Source: an uncultured Christensenella sp. (GTDB taxonomy: Bacteria > Bacillota > Clostridia > Christensenellales > Borkfalkiaceae). From it: a stretch of DNA of 28,315 bases. Location of the stretch: assembly GCA_910578565.1 (NCBI GenBank), contig CAJTQF010000012.1, positions 1-28,315 of the forward strand. The letters are read 5' to 3'. Positions within the stretch are counted from its first letter, which is position 1; each line of letters begins with the position of its first letter. The notes under the pieces were generated by a model. The model was not told the origin of the DNA, made no database searches, and saw nothing but the letters and a program-made list of their open reading frames with translations. The position numbers were made by a program, and so were the translations under genes. Positions 1 to 8,084 of this stretch are shown one piece after another.

Positions 1-263
1 GTCTTTAACTGTTCGCCGCTCTCGTCCGCAAGCGTGATAATGACTTGTCCGTAAAACTCGGAATAATCAATCTTGTTGCCCGTTTCTTTTCTCTCGGTTA
101 CGTTGCCTTCTTCGTCCGTGAAAGTTACCGCAAAGTATCCGCTTTTCTTATCTCCGCAGTTGCAAATACGCAATACGATAAGGCTCATATTCTCGCTGTC
201 GTCCATAGTCTGAATTTCGTAAGCGTGCTTATGAATTTCGGGGATGACGGGTTCTTCGGGTTC
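1..263 (-). pseudogene. Shifted-frame continuation of the secreted cysteine-repeat protein (partial)
   Basis: From about position 263 to the window edge the minus strand is open in a frame different from the repeat gene just upstream. The translation starts with an acidic, proline-rich linker (EPEEPVIPEIHKHAYE). A compact segment follows (RICNCGDKKSGYFAVTF) and then a Glu/Lys-rich stretch that is still open at position 1. It reads naturally as the next part of the secreted protein, because adding one base at about 263-265 joins the last repeat directly to this linker. If it were a separate gene, it could start at 188, overlapping the upstream stop as ATGA, or at 206, but neither has a good ribosome binding site. 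I favour a frameshifted continuation; a sequencing error is equally possible. I do not recognise the C-terminal domain. Confidence 0.6.
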
Positions 264-1174
264 GTTACATAGTCCGAAAGATAGCTATAATTGCAGTCAA
301 CGCAAATATGGCGCGTATAGCCAAGACTGTCGGGCGTTGCGGGTACAAGCACGTCCAAATACTTATGTCCTTTGGGCTGTACATAGTCCGTTACGAATCT
401 GTCGCCGCAGTCATTACAAACGTGGTCGGTATAGCCGTAGGTTACGCACGTTGCCGCGTTTACCGTTTCGGTGTAGGAGTGTCCGTTCGGCTCGGTGTAG
501 TCCGCGATATAACTGTCCGCGCAAGTTGCGCAAGTGTAGGTCGTAAAGCCACCGTCCAAACAAGTAGGCTCGGTTACTACCGCTTCGTATGTATGTCCGA
601 GCGCGTCGATATAGTTATCGAAAAACACATCTTCGCAGACAGAACAGGTATGCTTGGTATAACCCCTTTCGGTGCAAGTAGGCGCGACTTCGACTTTTTC
701 ATAATCGTGTCCGATTTCGTCCGTATAGTTGTCCGAATACTCATAGCCGCATACGGTACAGAAATGCGTGGTATAACCTTTATGGGTGCAGGTATTGGGT
801 ACGACTACCACCTCGAACGTATGTCCCTTTGCGCTTTCGGTTTGCTCGGTGTATGTATGTCCGCAGTCCGTACACGTTTGCAGCGTATATCCCGCCGTCG
901 TGCAAGTTGCCACTACAACCGATTCGGTGTAGTTATGCCCTTTGGCATCTACATAGTTATCTTTCTTTTCTTCGCCGCAGTCTGCGCAAGTATAAAGCGT
1001 ATAGCCTTGTTCCGTACACGTTGCCGCGATTTCCGTCTGTTCGTATGCGTGGGTACAGCCCGTATCCGCGCTTGCCGTTTTTGCCGTAGTAAAACCCGTA
1101 CACAAAAAAACCGTTAAAAATAACGCTACACTTGCCGCGAGCGTTACAACCGTTGATTTAATTGTTTTAGTCAT
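185..1174 (-). CDS. Secreted protein with seven 38-residue Cys/His repeats
   Basis: I place the start at 1174 because GGAGGAC lies just upstream, giving 329 residues. A signal peptide is evident: a Lys-containing N-terminus, a hydrophobic core at about 8-30, and probable signal peptidase I cleavage after ASA (residue 36). The mature part is seven tandem 38-residue units of the form HxY...TC...GYT...C..C....DY....GH, with Cys and His at fixed positions; the seventh has lost the first Cys. Such Cys-pair repeats are common in secreted or surface proteins of gut Firmicutes and may be metal-bound or disulfide-linked. Their function is not established. The gene starts 17 nt after the coupling-protein gene, so it belongs to the transfer operon and may act at the cell surface in mating contact (inference). 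The final 20 or so residues, from NPKNPSSP to the stop, look out of frame. Confidence 0.8.
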   Translation of the reverse strand: MTKTIKSTVVTLAASVALFLTVFLCTGFTTAKTASADTGCTHAYEQTEIAATCTEQGYTLYTCADCGEEKKDNYVDAKGHNYTESVVVATCTTAGYTLQTCTDCGHTYTEQTESAKGHTFEVVVVPNTCTHKGYTTHFCTVCGYEYSDNYTDEIGHDYEKVEVAPTCTERGYTKHTCSVCEDVFFDNYIDALGHTYEAVVTEPTCLDGGFTTYTCATCADSYIADYTEPNGHSYTETVNAATCVTYGYTDHVCNDCGDRFVTDYVQPKGHKYLDVLVPATPDSLGYTRHICVDCNYSYLSDYVTNPKNPSSPKFISTLTKFRLWTTARI

Positions 1175-1190
1175 TATGTCCTCCATAAAT

Positions 1191-3407
1191 TTATTTGTTC
1201 GCTTGGTTTTGAAGTTCCAAAAGTTTGGGCAGTTCGCCATTGATGTAGTCGGCAACTTCCCGTATCTTTTTCATCTTGTGCGGCTTGTTGTTGTAGTTCT
1301 CCTCAATCATAAACAGTAAAGCGACAATACTGTTTAAGTCCGCATTTAACACCGCTTGCTTGTCGTCGGGGTTAAGCATATTTGCAAACTCTTGCAGTTT
1401 GAGTTGTATATTTTGCTCTATGCTTAACCACTTACAGTCAAGGTCGTCAAGTTTCTTCTGCCGTTCGATTTCTACGGCGTTCTCACGTTTTTCTTCTTCC
1501 ACTATCGCCGTTAAAAGCCGTTCGTTCTCGTTGCCGCCGTTCTTGTTCGTTATATCGAAAACGTACTCGTTCTTATCGAACAGTATCGCTTCGCGCTTGG
1601 CAATACTCGCCTTACCCTCTTTGAAGTAAACATCTTTGAGTTCGTATGACGGTGTGAATACCGTCCATATCGGCTCGTAGCCACGCACCGATACAATCGC
1701 GTCGCCTTTCTCATTTCCGTTCAGTCGTTCAAGCATACCAACCGTTATAAGCGGCTGGTTGCTCGCGCCCGTATTGCTCGACGCAGGGTTTTCCGCATTG
1801 GTATTGACCGAGAAATTTTTGACTTTCTTTTGTCCGCATAGTTCCGAAAACTCTTTGCGCGTGTCGCTGTCGTCCGAGCCGATAAAGATTTTTACGTTAC
1901 AGTTGGTCTTGATAATATCGCCTATCTCTCGCCCGTACTTTGCCGTAAGCTGTGAATACGCTTGAAGTACAAACAAGAAGCGAATACCGCGTGAACGCGC
2001 AACCGTTACCATACCCTCAATATTGTCGAACTTGGGTAAGTTCGCAAACTCGTCAAGTATGAAGTAAGCGTTACGCTTTAATACCGCCGTGTCCGTCTGC
2101 TCTCTGCGCAAGTTCAAGTTCGCTTTCTCTACAAGCTCTTTGTACATCTGCGTTATAAACAGCGTTACAAACCTATGGCGCGTAAACCTTTCGTCCGGCA
2201 CGATAATAAATACCGCGCTCGGTTCTTCGTCGATATTTACAATGTCCAAATCGTTCTCGCTCGTAAGCGACATAATACCGTCATCCGACAACTGTTGCAT
2301 ATAGCTGTTGACTTCCGACAAATAGCTCGTGAGCGTTTTGTCGCTTGTGATGAGTACCGTATTTACAAGTCCGCGCACCTTTGAAAATTCGTCGCGCCCT
2401 TTGAATAGGTATTCCTTTAACGCCGTTGTATCTTCCGAGCAGTATTTAGTGATATTGTGGTAGATGTTGAAAAGCAAAAGCTGTTTTTCTTCCATCTTGC
2501 CCTTTATACAGTCCTCGCAAAACGCAAGCACCAATCCGAATATAAGGTTACGCGCACCTTCTTCCCAAGTCGGTTGGTCTTTGTTCTGAACGGGACACAA
2601 GGTATAAACAAGGTCTTGCGCGTTCTCGTAGATTTCGTCCTTTAACTCCTGCATCCTCGTCCGCGCGTCGCGTAACGATAAGAAAACTTCGCCTGCGCCT
2701 ATGTACTTTCCGTCCTTATGCTGCAAGTGATATTCGAGTTCCTTTACCAATCGGATACGGCGTATAAGCACGTTCATAGGATTCCACCGCTCGGAGCTGT
2801 ACGGCTCGCGCAAGTCGAGTACCGAGATTTTATAACCGTCTTTGATTAGGTGGTTTGCGTGTTTCTCATACAGTTCCTTTTTCGGATCGGATATGACAAG
2901 GCTCGGCTTGCCCTTACTCCGTGATAACACGGAAATGTTTTGGTCAACAAAGCCCGTCGTCTTTCCGCTACCCGTCGTACCGACGATCAGCGCGTGAAGT
3001 TGGCTCGTCGTGATAATTTCCAATTCCTTGCCTTTCTTTTCCGCGCCGATTACTATTCCGTCGTTTTTCTCTTGTGCGCCGTTCCAATTCGTTACCGTAA
3101 ACTCTTTCAGTTTTTTCAACCGTTTCGCCGACAGCCACTCGGTATCTTCCAAGTCGTTCTCTTTGAGCGCGATATTTTGCGCGTCGATTCGGTAAAGCAT
3201 AAGAAAGCCGACAAGCAACAGTCCGTTGACTACTCCGACCGTAAGCCAATAATTCTTGTTGCCGAATATGCCGCCGAAGTCCTTACCGAACAAAGCAAAC
3301 AAAAACGCTACAAGCACGCTCACGAACACCGCGATAAAACCGCCGACCGTAGCCCAAGTTTTCCAAGACTTTTTCTTTCTGTGCTTAAATGCTTCTTTTC
3401 TATTCAA
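1191..3407 (-). CDS. VirD4/TraG-family type IV secretion coupling ATPase
   Basis: This 738-residue protein links the relaxase-DNA complex to the conjugation channel at the inner membrane. Two N-terminal membrane segments are visible at about 20-40 and 54-72. The P-loop ATPase domain has Walker A GTTGSGKT at 143-150 and Walker B YFILDEF at 448-454. The nearby segment VARSRGIRFLFVLQAYSQL is typical of TraG/TraD coupling proteins. A charged, coiled-coil-like tail follows from about 640. The start codon is TTG, overlapping the relaxase stop as TTGA, with GGAGGAG about 11 nt upstream. The length and domain order fit the Firmicutes VirD4-like group. The gene lies directly after the relaxase, the usual arrangement. 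The channel ATPase (VirB4) is not in the window. Confidence 0.93.
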   Translation of the reverse strand: MNRKEAFKHRKKKSWKTWATVGGFIAVFVSVLVAFLFALFGKDFGGIFGNKNYWLTVGVVNGLLLVGFLMLYRIDAQNIALKENDLEDTEWLSAKRLKKLKEFTVTNWNGAQEKNDGIVIGAEKKGKELEIITTSQLHALIVGTTGSGKTTGFVDQNISVLSRSKGKPSLVISDPKKELYEKHANHLIKDGYKISVLDLREPYSSERWNPMNVLIRRIRLVKELEYHLQHKDGKYIGAGEVFLSLRDARTRMQELKDEIYENAQDLVYTLCPVQNKDQPTWEEGARNLIFGLVLAFCEDCIKGKMEEKQLLLFNIYHNITKYCSEDTTALKEYLFKGRDEFSKVRGLVNTVLITSDKTLTSYLSEVNSYMQQLSDDGIMSLTSENDLDIVNIDEEPSAVFIIVPDERFTRHRFVTLFITQMYKELVEKANLNLRREQTDTAVLKRNAYFILDEFANLPKFDNIEGMVTVARSRGIRFLFVLQAYSQLTAKYGREIGDIIKTNCNVKIFIGSDDSDTRKEFSELCGQKKVKNFSVNTNAENPASSNTGASNQPLITVGMLERLNGNEKGDAIVSVRGYEPIWTVFTPSYELKDVYFKEGKASIAKREAILFDKNEYVFDITNKNGGNENERLLTAIVEEEKRENAVEIERQKKLDDLDCKWLSIEQNIQLKLQEFANMLNPDDKQAVLNADLNSIVALLFMIEENYNNKPHKMKKIREVADYINGELPKLLELQNQANK

Positions 3408-4735
3408 TACTTGTTGTTCTCCTCCTTTTTAGATTGTTGCGTTTCCGCTTGTGCTTCCTCTCTTTCGCGTTCAATTTCCTTTTCTATGTCCTGTAAGCGG
3501 TGCGAAAAGTCGCGTTCTATAAGCTCGCTTTCTTGCCCGAAAGAGTGAAAGAATTTATCCAAACGCCGCCCCACGTTCCGTTTCGATATACAGAGTCTGC
3601 GTTTGAGCTTATTGTCGTTTGTCTTATACCGCTTGTTCGGATCACGCTCGAAGTATTCGGGCTTGATAAACTTGCAAAGGTTAAGTACAAGATTGCCCTG
3701 TCTGCGCTTGTAGTCCGCTTCGATTGTTTCGATTATCTTGATATGGCTTTCGTCAATCTTGTGATGATACTTTGGCAGTTCGCGTTCAATCGTCTGCGGC
3801 GAAGTGTTCGCGCCCGACAGTGCGTATTCCTTTCCGCAGATATTCTCAATGACGCGCCGCTTTTCGTCGAGCCGCTCGTAAAACCGCAAGTCCGCTTTCC
3901 GTGCTGTCTTGTCGTGGTCGAGTAGCATTTTTACGATTTTGTCTACGCGCGGTCTGAACGCTTCCATATCTTTGCTTCCGTAGGTCAGCCTACCCGTTTT
4001 CGGCAAGTCTTTCGCAAGCGACAAGATTTCCTGCTTGATTTCGTCCGTGCTGTACATAGCCGTTTTCACGCAAGTCATATTCCGTAGCTTTTTCAGACTG
4101 TCGTCCCTTGCCTTGTGAAGTTTGTCGCGCTCGGCGTCCGCGAACAGTCCGAGCCGTACAAACATATTGTCTATTGCCGCGCCGCTTATCTTGCCTTTCG
4201 TTCGATAGCCGAGCGTTCCGTCGTTGTTCTTGAATTTCGGCTCTTTCTCCCAAAATACAAAATGAATATGTAGATGGTGCGGTCGGTCAAGATGCAAGGC
4301 GCACATCAAGTCGATATTGTTCGGATTAAGTCCCGACTCGCGCAAGAACGTAGGAAAGATATTTTTGACAAGCTGTATGCACTTGTCGGGCGTGTCTATC
4401 TTTTCGGAATCGTGTTCGTTAAACGATATAAAGCCGTGCCAAATATTGCCCTTGTTGGCTTTCGCCCGTACTTTCATTTCGTCAACTTCTTCCTGCGGTA
4501 TCATACCGTTTTGATTAAACACGCCCGTGCTTTTCTGTAAATACTCTAATGCCGTGAATTTATTGCCTACGCGCTTGCCCTCCGTAGTGATGTAGTCGTA
4601 CACATTCTTCTCGCCCGACATATCGTAAAAAGCGCGTTCCGTCGCGTTCTTGTTTCTGTCATAGTCCGACGCTTTTTTCGACAGCGAATACGGTGTGTAT
4701 TTCAAGTCGAATATAATCGGTTGGTTGTTTGCCAT
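3404..4735 (-). CDS. Conjugative relaxase, MobL-like (MOB_P-type HUH nuclease)
   Basis: The 443-residue product probably nicks oriT and stays on the transferred strand. The HUH-type metal motif is clear: LHLDRPHHLHIHFVFWEKEP, with His154, His156 and His158 as the triad. N-terminal tyrosines (for example Y13, Y16, Y25, Y37) are candidates for the nicking residue. The segment NIWHGFISFNEHD before the His cluster resembles MobL relaxases, but this subfamily call is from memory of the family. The C-terminal half is basic and helical, with a long Glu/Arg-rich tail at about 410-435. The start at 4735 overlaps the upstream stop as TAATG, with GGAGGA 4 nt away, indicating translational coupling to the RHH-like gene. 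The position next to the coupling protein supports the call. Confidence 0.85.
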   Translation of the reverse strand: MANNQPIIFDLKYTPYSLSKKASDYDRNKNATERAFYDMSGEKNVYDYITTEGKRVGNKFTALEYLQKSTGVFNQNGMIPQEEVDEMKVRAKANKGNIWHGFISFNEHDSEKIDTPDKCIQLVKNIFPTFLRESGLNPNNIDLMCALHLDRPHHLHIHFVFWEKEPKFKNNDGTLGYRTKGKISGAAIDNMFVRLGLFADAERDKLHKARDDSLKKLRNMTCVKTAMYSTDEIKQEILSLAKDLPKTGRLTYGSKDMEAFRPRVDKIVKMLLDHDKTARKADLRFYERLDEKRRVIENICGKEYALSGANTSPQTIERELPKYHHKIDESHIKIIETIEADYKRRQGNLVLNLCKFIKPEYFERDPNKRYKTNDNKLKRRLCISKRNVGRRLDKFFHSFGQESELIERDFSHRLQDIEKEIEREREEAQAETQQSKKEENNKY

Positions 4736-5217
4736 TAGTCCTCCTCGTCCATTTCGTTCAACCTGTCTATCTCGTACTTCGTCATATAGGTCGGCGTGTC
4801 GCGCATAGCACCGCTGTCAAACTTAATCGCCGACGGCGGCTTGCCTTTCAGCTCTGCGCTCTTTGCGTTAAACAGCGAACATACAAGTGATTTACTTATT
4901 GTCGTGTTCATTATGATTTCTTGTAACAGTCGCACTACTTCCGCTATGTGTTCGTCGTGGTCGTTCTCCGTACTTATCTGAACAGCCGATTTTTCCGTCG
5001 GCTGTTCGTAAGGCTCGGCGTTCAAGGTTTTCTCCCCGAACTCGTCCTCGATAAGTTTCGGCAGTCCGTATGACAGCGCGTTGTTCAGTACGCTTGCTCG
5101 ATTGTTCGCATAGTGCGGCAAAGTCATAAGGCGGTCTATCATCTGCCAATTTTCCTCGTCGCGCAAACGGAAGTAGATACTCGCGTTATGCTCTGACTGT
5201 TTCAGTTTTCTGCCCAT
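4735..5217 (-). CDS. Probable ribbon-helix-helix mobilisation accessory protein (MobC-like)
   Basis: I start this gene at 5217 (MGRKLKQSEH), where GGGAGGG precedes the ATG. A TTG 60 nt further upstream has no ribosome binding site and lies inside the inverted-repeat region. The 160-residue product has a short strand (SIYFRLRD) followed by helices through MTLPHYANNRASVLNNALSYGLPKLI. This pattern fits a ribbon-helix-helix DNA-binding fold. The second half is acidic and helical, without a motif I know. It lies between a candidate oriT and the relaxase and is coupled to the relaxase by TAATG, so an oriT-binding relaxosome role is likely. The family assignment rests on pattern and context only. 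Confidence 0.6.
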   Translation of the reverse strand: MGRKLKQSEHNASIYFRLRDEENWQMIDRLMTLPHYANNRASVLNNALSYGLPKLIEDEFGEKTLNAEPYEQPTEKSAVQISTENDHDEHIAEVVRLLQEIIMNTTISKSLVCSLFNAKSAELKGKPPSAIKFDSGAMRDTPTYMTKYEIDRLNEMDEED

Positions 5218-5374
5218 ATACCCTCCCAAGAAAATCGGGTTTCCCGATTGTTCCGTGAGCCGCACGGCGAACTTCAAAATTGACTAAATCTTTGATTTTG
5301 GCTATTTTCTTTACCTGCTTGCAAAGTTTACGATTTAGCCAAAATCGGTCGAATAGTCCTACGCAAAGTCCACG
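5218..5374. other. Candidate origin of transfer (oriT): intergenic inverted-repeat cluster
   Basis: This is the only sizeable gap in the operon between about 20.4 kb and position 1, and it sits directly upstream of the accessory protein and relaxase genes. It contains a perfect 11-bp inverted repeat (GATTTTGGCTA at 5294-5304 and TAGCCAAAATC at 5336-5346). It also contains a 7-bp arm hairpin with a 3-nt loop (5233-5249), a 5-bp hairpin (CCGTG 5253-5257, CACGG 5263-5267), and a second overlapping pair CTAAATC/GATTTAG (5284-5290, 5332-5338). A near-direct repeat GCAAAGTttACG / GCAAAGTccACG occurs at about 5321-5332 and 5363-5374. Repeats next to a relaxase are typical of oriT, but I cannot identify the nick site. 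Confidence 0.5.
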
Positions 5375-5839
5375 CTATACAGCTTTATGGTCGTCCTTAT
5401 TCTCGTTAGGGTTTTTTGCGCCGCCGTAGGCGTTTACCTTTTTGGGACGCCCGCGCTTTTTGTAAGCCTTTTTCTTTTCGGTCTGCGGCTTTTCTTCCGC
5501 CGCGCCCTGCGCGTCTGCCGATACGATAATGAGTTGCGATACGACGTTGGTTTCGCTTACCAATGCTTCTTCGGTTGCAAATCTCGCACGCAATTCTTTA
5601 TACTTTTCCGCGACGATCGCGCCGCCGATTTTGCCGTTCGCTCTGTTCTGCTCTGCCGTGTCAAGCACGCTCTGAACGTAAAGGAATACGCCCTTTAAGT
5701 ATTCGTCTTTGCTTTCCATAGGCTTACCGTCGAACACATAACCGCTCACGGCTTTAATAAATTCGCCCGCTTGTCTGTTAGTCATTTTCCCGACTAATGC
5801 ACCAAACGATTTTTTGAACTTAAAATTTTTCTCTTTCAT
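5375..5839 (-). CDS. DUF6291-like protein with C-terminal AT-hook
   Basis: The start at 5839 (MKEKNFKFKK) has AGGAGT six bases upstream and gives 154 residues. Residues about 8-75 (KKSFGALVGKM, then QAGEFIKAVSGYVFDGK, then a second helix with VFLYVQSVLD and NRANGKIGG) match my memory of DUF6291-type phage and element proteins. Those share a bihelical unit ending in N..Y..GKKGG, often linked to replication or DNA-binding modules. The C-terminus is very basic and holds KKRGRPKKVN, an AT-hook-like GRP core that would bind the minor groove. The gene follows the MT-A70 methyltransferase by 17 nt and precedes the candidate oriT. Its biochemical role is unknown. Confidence 0.6.
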   Translation of the reverse strand: MKEKNFKFKKSFGALVGKMTNRQAGEFIKAVSGYVFDGKPMESKDEYLKGVFLYVQSVLDTAEQNRANGKIGGAIVAEKYKELRARFATEEALVSETNVVSQLIIVSADAQGAAEEKPQTEKKKAYKKRGRPKKVNAYGGAKNPNENKDDHKAV

Positions 5840-5856
5840 TTTTACTCCTTTTGATT

Positions 5857-6408
5857 TCAGATTTCGTTTCCCCAACAATCCCACCCGTCTGCATACTGTC
5901 TTGCAAACAATTCAATTCTCGGTCTGTTCCCGAACAGTTTTACAATTCGCTCTCGCACTTCGCTCGGCTTTTGGCTGTGTCTTTCTATGTGTGATAGCAC
6001 TACCGAAGATACGCTGTGCGACTGTCTTTCCAATACTTTACCGCGCGTTGCCAAAAGACAATATTCCGCGTTTGAACGGGTGTAATAACCCATACCAATA
6101 AAGATACTGTCGCTCTTTTTATTCTGCTTTACCCAAGTGAAAGCGACCGTCTTATACTCAAACCCCCAAGCCGATACAAGCTCTATCCCCTCAATCAGAC
6201 ACGGCGCTGTTACCCACAAAAACAATACGCTGTCCTTTGCCGCGATTTCGTTTACGGGCAACCGCTGTATGTCCGCTTTCGCCATTGTAGGATAATGGCT
6301 TTCGGCACTTCTGCCTTTCCCCTTATCCGACCAAACCTTATAAGCCCACGGCGGATCAGCGTAAATTATTTCGTAACGCTTGTCCGTTGAAAAGATGTCG
6401 GTTTTCAT
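5857..6408 (-). CDS. MT-A70 family adenine-N6 methyltransferase
   Basis: This 183-residue protein carries the MT-A70 catalytic motif DPPW at 18-21 within YEIIYADPPWAY. Family features follow: SAESHYPTM, a hydrophobic strand with VLFLWVTAPCL, the GFEYKTVAFTWVKQN segment, GYYTRSNAEYCLLATRG, and a final RIELFARQYADGWDCWGNEI. Length and motif order are those of the short phage and plasmid MT-A70 enzymes, which methylate adenine in DNA using S-adenosylmethionine. The start overlaps the ArdC-like stop as TAATG. In this block it would most simply modify the element's own DNA against host restriction, alongside ArdC and the methylase domain of the giant protein (inference). Confidence 0.92.
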   Translation of the reverse strand: MKTDIFSTDKRYEIIYADPPWAYKVWSDKGKGRSAESHYPTMAKADIQRLPVNEIAAKDSVLFLWVTAPCLIEGIELVSAWGFEYKTVAFTWVKQNKKSDSIFIGMGYYTRSNAEYCLLATRGKVLERQSHSVSSVVLSHIERHSQKPSEVRERIVKLFGNRPRIELFARQYADGWDCWGNEI

Positions 6409-8084
6409 TATGTTTTCGCGTTTGCGCCGACGTGCTTTTTACCTGCGCTTTCTCGTGCCGGCACAACCGCAATATTGCCCTTGAGTCTGTCAATTCGCGC
6501 TATCGACTCTCTTGCCATTTTCGCATACAAAGCGTTGGGCTTTTCGTCGCGGTACTGTCCCGAAGAACGGAATACGCGCATAAGCTGTTCTTCGTCGCCG
6601 CCCACAAACATAGCGAGCCGTGTCATCAATGCACGCTCGTCTTTTTCTTCGTCGCCGAACATTGTCTTGCCGTTGTACAGCTTTTCAAACTGTTCGCCGC
6701 CGCTTGTGCGCTTCGCGCGTTCGACCACATCAAGGTCGCTCATCCGCGTTAAGCTGTTCTCGCCGCGTTCCGCCATATTTACGGGTTTGCTTCGTGCCGT
6801 AGACCTCGCCGCAATAACGGAAGGCAGAACATACAACGGACGGTTTTCCCGTTCCGCTCGTCTGTCCTCTGCCTTTGCGCGTTTCTCGCTTATCTCCTGC
6901 AACTGTTCGTAGCTTACCTCGTAAAACTCCTTGTCTTTCCAAGTGGGCAACTCTTTGATTTTATCGAAATCCGCTAACAGCTTTTCTCTGTCTTTGTAGG
7001 CAGTCGGCAGCATAAGCGTTGTCTGACCGTAACCGCTCGCCATACGAACGCCGTAAACTTTATCGCCCAATTCGTCCGTGTCCTCGACCACCGCATACGG
7101 CTCTGCGCTTTCCATACGCTCGGCTTCCGCTTCTTTGGTTGCTATGTAGCGCGTGATTTTCTCCGCGTCGGCTATTGCCGTGAACAGCGCGTCGGGATCT
7201 TTCTTGATTTCGTCGTGCCACTCTTTTATGTAGCGGCTGTTGTTTTCGATATGCTTTTCGCTTACCGCAATACCTACGTCTTGTTCCAAGAACATAGCCG
7301 ACAGCTCGGCGCGTAATTCTTCAAGCGCGTATTTCTCCGAGCCGAACGCGCCCGACAAATCACGGTCGAGCCGTGATTTGTGTCCCGTGCTGTGTCCGAT
7401 TTCGTGAAAATTCGTACCGTAAAACTCGTGCAGATTTTTGAACGCTTCGCGTTTGGGCGAGTGTATCTCGTCGGTATTGAGCCTATAAAATGCGTTGTCG
7501 CCGCCGTACACGATTTTCGCTTCATAGTCGTTCCAATGCGCTAAAAGTTTCTCTGCGCGTTCCACCGTTTCGCTCGGATCGATTATGTGTTTCTTGCGTT
7601 CGGGTATGCCCTCTATAATATCGCCGTTAAAGACACGATAATATTTCCGCAACCGATATACGTTATCGTCCATATACTTCTGCCGTTCGGCTTCTGTCAT
7701 ACCGTCAAGAACGCTATTATCAAACGGCTTTTTCGTTTCTCGGTCGCGCAATTCGTAAAACTCAATCGTTACCCCTGCGCCCTTGCCGAGCGATTTGTTT
7801 TCCGCGTCTTTCTTAAAACTCCAACCGTTATCTTCTATCTGCTTAAAGGTCGCCCATCTGTTGTCGGTGTATCCGCGCTCAATGGCTATAAGCGATAAGA
7901 AAAGATTGTTGATGCCGTGATAACGCTTGCCCGTTGCAACGGACACGGGGATTCCCGTGTCCGCCCAACCCTGTTCCCAAATACCTTTACCGTTTTCAAG
8001 GTTTTTGAGTACCATATCGACAAGTGCTTTTCTCTGCGGGGTCAGCTTATCGTATGCGCTATTCTTTTCCCTTTTCTCGCTCAA
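6408..8084 (-). CDS. ArdC-like antirestriction protein: ssDNA-binding and zincin domains plus NrS-1-type helical bundle
   Basis: The 558-residue protein opens with an ArdC N-terminal ssDNA-binding domain (residues about 10-155, with GIPVSVATGKRYHGINN). A zincin-like metallopeptidase domain follows, with HEIGHSTGH at 227-235; His227, Glu228 and His231 form HExxH, and the downstream YALEELRAEL may supply the third ligand. ArdC proteins bind incoming single strands and protect them from restriction. The C-terminus (about 445-533, starting SLTRMSDLDVVERAK) is a helical bundle like that at the end of the giant protein and of NrS-1-type primase-polymerases. The start is TTG at 8084, with AGGAGGT about 11 nt upstream inside the preceding microprotein gene, which it overlaps by 26 nt. 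Confidence 0.85.
   Translation of the reverse strand: MSEKREKNSAYDKLTPQRKALVDMVLKNLENGKGIWEQGWADTGIPVSVATGKRYHGINNLFLSLIAIERGYTDNRWATFKQIEDNGWSFKKDAENKSLGKGAGVTIEFYELRDRETKKPFDNSVLDGMTEAERQKYMDDNVYRLRKYYRVFNGDIIEGIPERKKHIIDPSETVERAEKLLAHWNDYEAKIVYGGDNAFYRLNTDEIHSPKREAFKNLHEFYGTNFHEIGHSTGHKSRLDRDLSGAFGSEKYALEELRAELSAMFLEQDVGIAVSEKHIENNSRYIKEWHDEIKKDPDALFTAIADAEKITRYIATKEAEAERMESAEPYAVVEDTDELGDKVYGVRMASGYGQTTLMLPTAYKDREKLLADFDKIKELPTWKDKEFYEVSYEQLQEISEKRAKAEDRRAERENRPLYVLPSVIAARSTARSKPVNMAERGENSLTRMSDLDVVERAKRTSGGEQFEKLYNGKTMFGDEEKDERALMTRLAMFVGGDEEQLMRVFRSSGQYRDEKPNALYAKMARESIARIDRLKGNIAVVPARESAGKKHVGANAKT

Noticed and set aside
280..1060. CRISPR array suggested by regularly spaced repeats
   Set aside because: The period is 114 nt and in frame, with protein-level conservation of Cys and His; the DNA repeats are diverged and there are no spacers.
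308..1117. Long plus-strand open frame opposite the Cys-repeat gene
   Set aside because: It is exactly antisense to a repeat-coding gene with a signal peptide, has no ribosome binding site, and its repeats only mirror those of the real gene.
2940..3548. 202-codon plus-strand frame opposite the coupling-protein N-terminus
   Set aside because: It is antisense to the Walker A region and spans two real genes that overlap. No initiation signal.
5218..5277. N-terminal extension of the RHH-like gene to a TTG at 5277
   Set aside because: No ribosome binding site for the TTG; a good site precedes the ATG at 5217, and the extension would cover the inverted repeats of the candidate oriT.
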